From: an uncultured Acidobacteriota bacterium | GTDB lineage: Bacteria > Acidobacteriota > Thermoanaerobaculia > Gp7-AA8 | Direction of reading: 5' to 3' | Assembly: GCA_946887105.1 (NCBI GenBank) | Contig: CAMPKJ010000263.1 | Location: 1-6,820 of the forward strand | Length of the DNA: 6,820 bases | Part shown: positions 1-6,100 of the stretch, piece by piece | Numbering within the stretch: position 1 is the first letter of the stretch | Layout of the letters: each line of letters opens with the position of its first letter | Made by a program: the position numbers and the translations under genes | Notes under the pieces: generated by a model | The model's database searches: none | Seen by the model: the letters and a program-made list of their open reading frames with translations, nothing else | Told to the model about the DNA's origin: nothing

Positions 1-119
1 GCGCAATGCGAAGGTGTGACCCCATCTGCAGGCGGAGGGCGTCGCGGCCGCCGTCCAATCCCTCGTCGACGCCCACGACGCCCTCCGCCTGCAGATGGGG
101 TCACACCTTCGCATTGCGC
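1..119. repeat. Perfect 44-bp inverted repeat at the window edge, with in-frame TGA
   Basis: Bases 1-44 are the exact reverse complement of 76-119, with a 31-base loop (45-75). The right arm holds native E-domain codons (DALRLQ) plus the first half of array unit 1. The left arm therefore holds a reverse-oriented repeat core (AAGGTGTGACCCC, 11-23). Read in the NRPS frame, that core gives AAG GTG TGA, a stop at 17-19. There is no T-tract after the right arm, so it is not an intrinsic terminator. It may be a fold-back artefact at a contig end or a real palindrome. Confidence 0.9.
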
Positions 120-3100
120 CGCGAGTCCGCCCACGGATGGGGTCAGACCTTCGCATTGCGCCGCGTCTGCGGATGGGGTCAGGCCTTCGCAATACGCGGA
201 CGGGGTCAGGTCTTCGCAACGCGCCGCGGATCCGATGGATGGGGTCACACCTTCGCCTTGCTCCGCGAATTCGCCTGCGGATGGGGTCAGACCTTCGCTT
301 TGCTCCGCGAGTCCGCCGACGGCTGGGGTCAGGCCTTCGCATTGCTCGGCGAGTCCGCCCACGGACGGGGTCAGGTCTTCGCAGCGCGCCGCGGGTCCGC
401 CCACGGATGGGGTCAGACCTTCGCTTTGCGCCGCGAGTCCGCCCGCGGATGGCGTCAGGCCTTCGCATCGCGCCGCGCGGCACGGCGAGCGAGATGCTCG
501 AGGCGACATTTCTGCCCGAAACGCACCAGCTCCGCCTCTCGATCCACCACCTCGCTGTCGACGGCGTCTCCTGGCGCATCCTCGCCGCCGACCTCGAATC
601 CGCCTTCCGCGCCCTCGCGGCTGGGGTCAGACCTTCGATCGACCCAGCGGCGACGCCATTCCGCATGTGGGCTAAGTTACTGAATGAGCAGGATGTTACG
701 TCCGAATTGCCGGCTTGGGAGGCAATCCTCGACAATGCGAAACCGTGGATCGAAGGTCTGACCCCACTCGAGCGGCGCGACACGTTTGCGACGGCGCGGT
801 CGCTGCGGGTCGAGCTGCCGGTCGCGACGACGACGGCGCTGCTGACGACGATCCCGGCGGCGTTTCACGCTCGTATCAATGATGTCCTGCTCGGCGCGCT
901 CGCGGCGGCCATCGGCAGCGACGTGGTGGTCGACCTCGAGGGTCATGGCCGCGAGCCGATGGAAGACGGCATCGACCTCTCGCGCACCGTCGGCTGGTTC
1001 ACGAGCCTCTTCCCGGTTCGGCTGACCGCCGGCGCCGATCTCGTGCGCACCGTGAAGCGCGTCAAGGAAAGCCTCCGTGCGATTCCCGGCAAAGGTCTCG
1101 GCTACGGCCTGCTGCGCGATCGGCTCGCTCACCATCCGGAGCCGCAGATTGGTTTCAACTACCTCGGCCGATTCTCCGCCGGCGAGACGCTCGGTCTCGA
1201 CTTCGATCCGGCGCTGCCACTGTTCCATCTGCTCGACATCAATGCGCAGACCGAGGATGGCGCGGATGGTCCGCGGCTTTCGGCGGTGTGGACGTGGGCA
1301 GGGGAGCGCGTCGACGAATCGCAGGTGCGCGAGCTCGCGGAGCGCTGGACGCGTGCGCTCGAAGAGCTCCCGCGACTCGAGGGCGAGTGGCACACGCCGT
1401 CCGATTTTCCGCTCGTGCGTTTGTCGCAGGCAGACGTCGAACGCATCGAAGCCGCATATCCGGGACTCGAAGACATCCTGCCGCTCTCGACGTTGCAGCA
1501 GGGCTTGGTCTTCCACACACGCTACGACGAGCAGGCGCCCGATCTCTACACCGTGCAACTCGCGCTCGCGCTCGAAGGTCCACTCGATGCTTCGCGTCTG
1601 CGCGCGGTTGCGCGTGCGGTGTTGCAGCGTCACGCCAGCCTGCGCGCCGCCATCGTCGATGACCTGCAGGTCATCACACGCGAGGTCGAGTTGCCGTGGC
1701 GCGAAATCGAATCGCGTGACGTCGAGACGATCCTCGCCGCCGATCGCGCGGAACGCTTCGCCTTGTCCTGCGCGCCGCTGATCCGCTTCACGCTGATTCG
1801 CACCGCCGCCGAGCGTCACGTGCTCGCGATCACGAACCATCACGTGCTGATGGACGGCTGGTCGACGCCGCTCTTCATCCGCGAGCTGCTCGAGCTCTAC
1901 GGCAGGAACGAGCTCCCGCGCGTGCGGCCGTATGCCGACTACCTGGCCTGGCTCGCGAAGCAGGATCGCGATCGTGCGCTCACGGCGTGGCGTGAATACC
2001 TCGCCGGAGTGGACGGACCGACGCATCTCGTTCCGTCATCGACGACCGCACCGGGCCTGCCGCGACGCTGGACGCGCGATCTTCCCGAAGCGCTCACGCA
2101 GCGCCTGCAACGCGTCGCGCGCGATCGCGCCATCACGGTGAACACGCTCTTCCAGAGCATCTGGGGCGTGCTGCTCTCGCGGCTCACGGGACGCGACGAC
2201 GTCGTGTTCGGCGCGACGGTGTCGGAGCGTCCGGCGGAGCTGCGCGGCATCGAGCAGATGATCGGCCTGCTGATCAACACCGTCCCGGTGCGCGTGTGTA
2301 CGCGCCCCGAAATGACGCTCGCGCAACTGCTCGCGGACGTGCAGGCGGGCCAGTCGCGCATGCTCGGCGCGACGCATGTCGGGCTCACGGAGATCCAGCG
2401 CGCCGCCGGCGCCGGCGATCTCTTCGACACACTGGTCGTGTTCGAGAACTACCCGATCGTCGACTGGCCGGAAGCCGATGGAGTGCGCCTGGCGCACGTC
2501 ACGGGACAGGACGCGTCGAACTATCCGCTCACGTTGATCGTGATCCCCGGCGAGCCGATGACCATCCGCCTCGAACATCAGTCGTCGCGCATCGACGCCG
2601 CCACCGCCGATGCGATCGGCGCACGCTTGCTGCGCCTGCTCGAAGCAGCGGTATCCGATCAGGATGTCCCGCTGCACCGGCTCGACGTCCTCGATGCAGA
2701 CGAACGCCGCACGCTGCTGCAGAGCGGCACGAGCGAAGAGGCGGTACCGGCGCAGTCATTCGTCGAGCTCTTCGAGGCGCAGGTGGCGCGCACTCCCGAC
2801 GCAACTGCGGTCGTGTTGGGCGACGAACAACTCAGCTATCGCGAACTGAACGAGCGCGCGGATCGCCTCGCGCACGAGCTCATCGCGCGCGGCATCGGTC
2901 CGGAGGACCGCGTCGGCGTCTGTCTCGAACGTTCGATCGAGATGATCGTCGCCGTACTCGCGGCGATGAAAGCCGGCGCCGCGTATCTGCCGCTCGACCC
3001 GCAATATCCACAAGCCCGCCTCGCGCAACTCATCGAAGAAGCGAAGCCGGCCATCGTGATCTCGCGAGACGGCATCGCAAACGCGGGAGCTTCCCAACGC

Positions 3101-6100
3101 CCAACGCCGAACGCCCAACGCCACTCCGCGAACGCGGCCTACGTCATCTTCACCTCCGGTTCCACCGGCACGCCGAAAGGCGTCGTCGTCCCGCACAGCG
3201 GCATCGCCGCGCTGGCGGCCGCGCAGATCGAGCGTCTCGGGATCACGCGCGAATCGCGCGTCCTTCAGTTCGCATCGCTGAACTTCGACGCCTCGTTCTC
3301 GGAGATCGCGATGACGCTCACGTGCGGCGCGGCGCTGGTGCTCCTGCGCGACGACGAGCGCTCCGGCGATGCGCTACGCGATGTGCTGATCCGCCAGCGC
3401 GTCACGCACGCCACGCTGCCGCCGGTCGTGCTGGCCACGCTCGATGAACGCGATTTCACATCGCTCGAAGGACTGATCGTCGCCGGCGAGAGTTGCCGCG
3501 GCGAGCTCGTCGCGCGCTGGTCGAGTGGCCGGCGGATGATCAACGCGTACGGTCCGACGGAGACGACGGTTTGCGCGACGATGAGCGAGCCGCTCTCCGG
3601 CAGCGACGTGCCGCCGATCGGGCGGCCGATCCTCGGCACGCGCGTGTACGTGCTCGATCGCGCGCTCGAACCGGTGCCGGCCGGCGTCGCGGGCGAGCTG
3701 TACATCGCGGGTGCCGGTGTCGCCCGCGGCTATCACGAACGGCCATCGTTGACTGCGGAACGCTTCGTCGCCGATCCGCATGCGCTCGAACCCGGCAGCC
3801 GCATGTATCGCACCGGCGATCTCGCGCGATGGCGCGGCGTCGCTCAGGCGCCTCATGACGTCGGGGCGCTCGAGTTTCTCGGCCGCACCGATCAGCAGGT
3901 GAAGCTGCGTGGATTCCGCATCGAGCCGGGCGAGATCGAGGCGGCGCTCGTCGCGCACGAAGCAGTCGCCGGTGCGGCGGTGATCGCGCGCGACGATGGT
4001 CCCGGCGGCAGGCAACTCGTCGCGTATCTCGTCGCGCGCGAGCACGTCGACATCGATGCGCTGCGGAACCAACTCGAACGGCAACTGCCGGACTACATGG
4101 TCCCGTCCGCGTTCGTGATCCTCGACCGTTTGCCGCTCACGCCCAACGGCAAGCTCGATCGCGCCGCGCTGCCCGCGCCGTCCTGGCGGGGTCAGACCTT
4201 CCGTTCGCCGCGCACGCCGCAGGAGGAGATCCTCTGCACGCTCTTCGCGGAAGTGCTCGCGCTCCCACGCGTCGGCATCGACGACCACTTTTTCCACCTC
4301 GGCGGCGACTCGCTGCTGGCAACGCGTCTCGTGACGCGCATCCGCGCCGCGCTGTCGGTCGAACTGGCCATCCGCACGCTGTTCGAGGCGCCGACGGTGG
4401 CGAGGCTCGCGGAATGTCGACACGGCGGAGAGGCGGTCCGTCCGCCGCTGACGCGCAAGCCGCGCCCCGACCGCCTGCCGCTGTCGTACGCCCAGCAACG
4501 CCTCTGGTTCATCGACCAGCTCGAGGCGGGGAGCACCGAATACAACATGCCCGAGGCGCTGCGGCTGCGGGGAAAGCTCGATGTGGAGGCGCTGCGGAGG
4601 GCGGTGCAGGGAATCGTGGCGCGACACGAATCGCTGCGCACGCGCTTCGAGCAGGTGGACGGCGTCGCGATTCAAGTCGTTGATTCGATTGTGGATATAC
4701 CAGTGGATGTCGAAGACCTGACCCCGCAAATCAAAGGTCTGACCCCAACGGAAAAGAAAAACGAAGGTGTGACCCCTGCCATGCGGCGGGAGCGCGAGGA
4801 GCCGTTCGATCTGCGACGCGGGCCGCTGTTGCGCGTGCGGTTGCTGAGGCTCGGCGAGGACGATCACGTGCTGCTGCGTACGTTCCACCACATCGCCTCC
4901 GATGGGTGGTCGATGGACGTGTTCCATCGCGAGTTCGCGGCGCTATATGAAGGACAGCCGCTCGACCCGCTGCCGGTGCAGTACGCCGACTTCGCGTTGT
5001 GGCAGCGCGCGCTGCTCGACGGCGACCGGATGTCGCACGGTCTCGACTACTGGAAGACGCAACTGGCCGGCATTCCGGAGCGGCTGGAACTGCCGAGCGA
5101 TCGTCCGCGGCCGGCGAAGAAGACCTATCGCGGCGCGACGTGCAACGTCACGCTCGGCGCGAACGATCTTGCCGCGCTCCAGGCGCTCAGCCGCGCGAAC
5201 GGCAGCACGCTCTACATGACGTTGCTGACCGCGTTCGCGATGCTGCTCGAACGCTACAGCGGCCAGAACGATCTCGTGATCGGCTCGCCGGTCGCCAATC
5301 GCCAGGAGCGGCAGCTCGAGTCGCTGATCGGCATCTTCGTGAACTCGCTGCCCATGCGCGTGCGCATCCCGGCCGCGGCGACATTCCCTGAATTGCTGGC
5401 CGCGGTGCGCCGCACCACGCTCGACGCCTACCTGCATCAGGACATCCCGTTCGAGCGCATCGTCGAACAACTCTCGCCGGAGCGCACCACCAGCCACGCG
5501 CCGATTTTCCAGGTGCTGTTCGCGCTGCAGAACACGCCGCGTCGCGCACAGCAACTGGCCGGACTCGAAGTGCAAGTGATCGAGGATGACGAACTACCGG
5601 TGCGTCTCGATCTCGAAGTGCACGCCGCCGAGCGCGAGGGGGTGCTCGACATCGCCTGGGGCTACAACCGCGATCTGTTCGACCGATGGCGCATGGAGCA
5701 GATGGCGTCGCACTTCATCGCGCTGCTGCAGTCGATCGCATCGCGGGAAACGCCGGAGCTGCTCGCCCGTGACGAACGCCGCGCACGCCTCGACACGTCC
5801 AATCCGCACGAAGTGCCGGACCTGACGCTGCCGGAGCTGTTCGAAGCGCAGGAGGCCCGCACGCCGGATGCAACCGCGTTGGTTTTCGGCGAGGAACAAC
5901 TCACGTACCGCGAGCTGAACGCGCGCGCCGAGGAGCTCGCGCGCGACCTGATCGCGCGCGGCATCGCTCCCGAAGACCGCGTCGGCGTCTGCCTCGAACG
6001 GTCCATCGAGATGATCCTGGCCGTCCTGGCCATCACCAAGGCCGGCGCCGCGTACCTCCCGCTCGATCCGAAACATCCCGAAGCGCGCCTCGCGCAGTTA

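Larger units (their letters stand above)
20..1375 (+). other. NRPS epimerization (E) domain with a large repeat insertion
   Basis: This domain interconverts L- and D-aminoacyl or peptidyl thioesters on the preceding carrier protein. The motifs are those of E rather than C domains: HHLAVDGVSW at 545-574 (res 176-185), EGHGRE at 938-955 (307-312), RTVGWFTSLFPV at 983-1018 (322-333), GLGYGLLRD near 1097-1123, and FNYLGRF at 1154-1174. The His pair and the Glu of EGHGRE, regarded as catalytic in the family, are present. The N-terminal VDAHDALRLQ (65-94) is native. Residues 26 to about 157 are then a repeat array standing where E domains normally carry a variable segment, and native sequence resumes at EMLEATFLPETHQLRLSIHH (491-550). 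Two further repeat copies sit in loops at 622-637 and 751-766. The preceding A and T domains lie outside the window, so the epimerized residue is unknown. Confidence 0.9.

Noticed and set aside
95..97. ATG as the true gene start after the TGA
   Set aside because: Conserved E-domain residues (VDAHDALRLQ) precede it in the same frame and there is no convincing ribosome binding site. A protein starting here would lack the domain's N-terminus.
1..119. Intrinsic transcription terminator
   Set aside because: The 31-base loop is too long, no T-tract follows, and the right arm and loop encode NRPS.
94..489. CRISPR array
   Set aside because: The units are contiguous and similar along their whole length, with no unique spacers, no leader or cas gene, and they lie inside coding sequence.
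6..683. Two other forward frames open across the 42-bp array (periodic proteins)
   Set aside because: They stay open because units are GC-rich and multiples of 3. Only the frame starting at base 2 joins E-domain sequence on both sides.
677..2026. Long minus-strand ORF (about 449 codons)
   Set aside because: It lies opposite clear E and C domain code. Its composition (Arg, His, Glu-rich) is that of an antisense shadow in GC-rich DNA, and I recognise no protein family in it.
3374..4927. Long minus-strand ORF (about 517 codons)
   Set aside because: It is antisense to A1, T and the start of the second C domain, which show every expected motif on the + strand. No recognisable domain.
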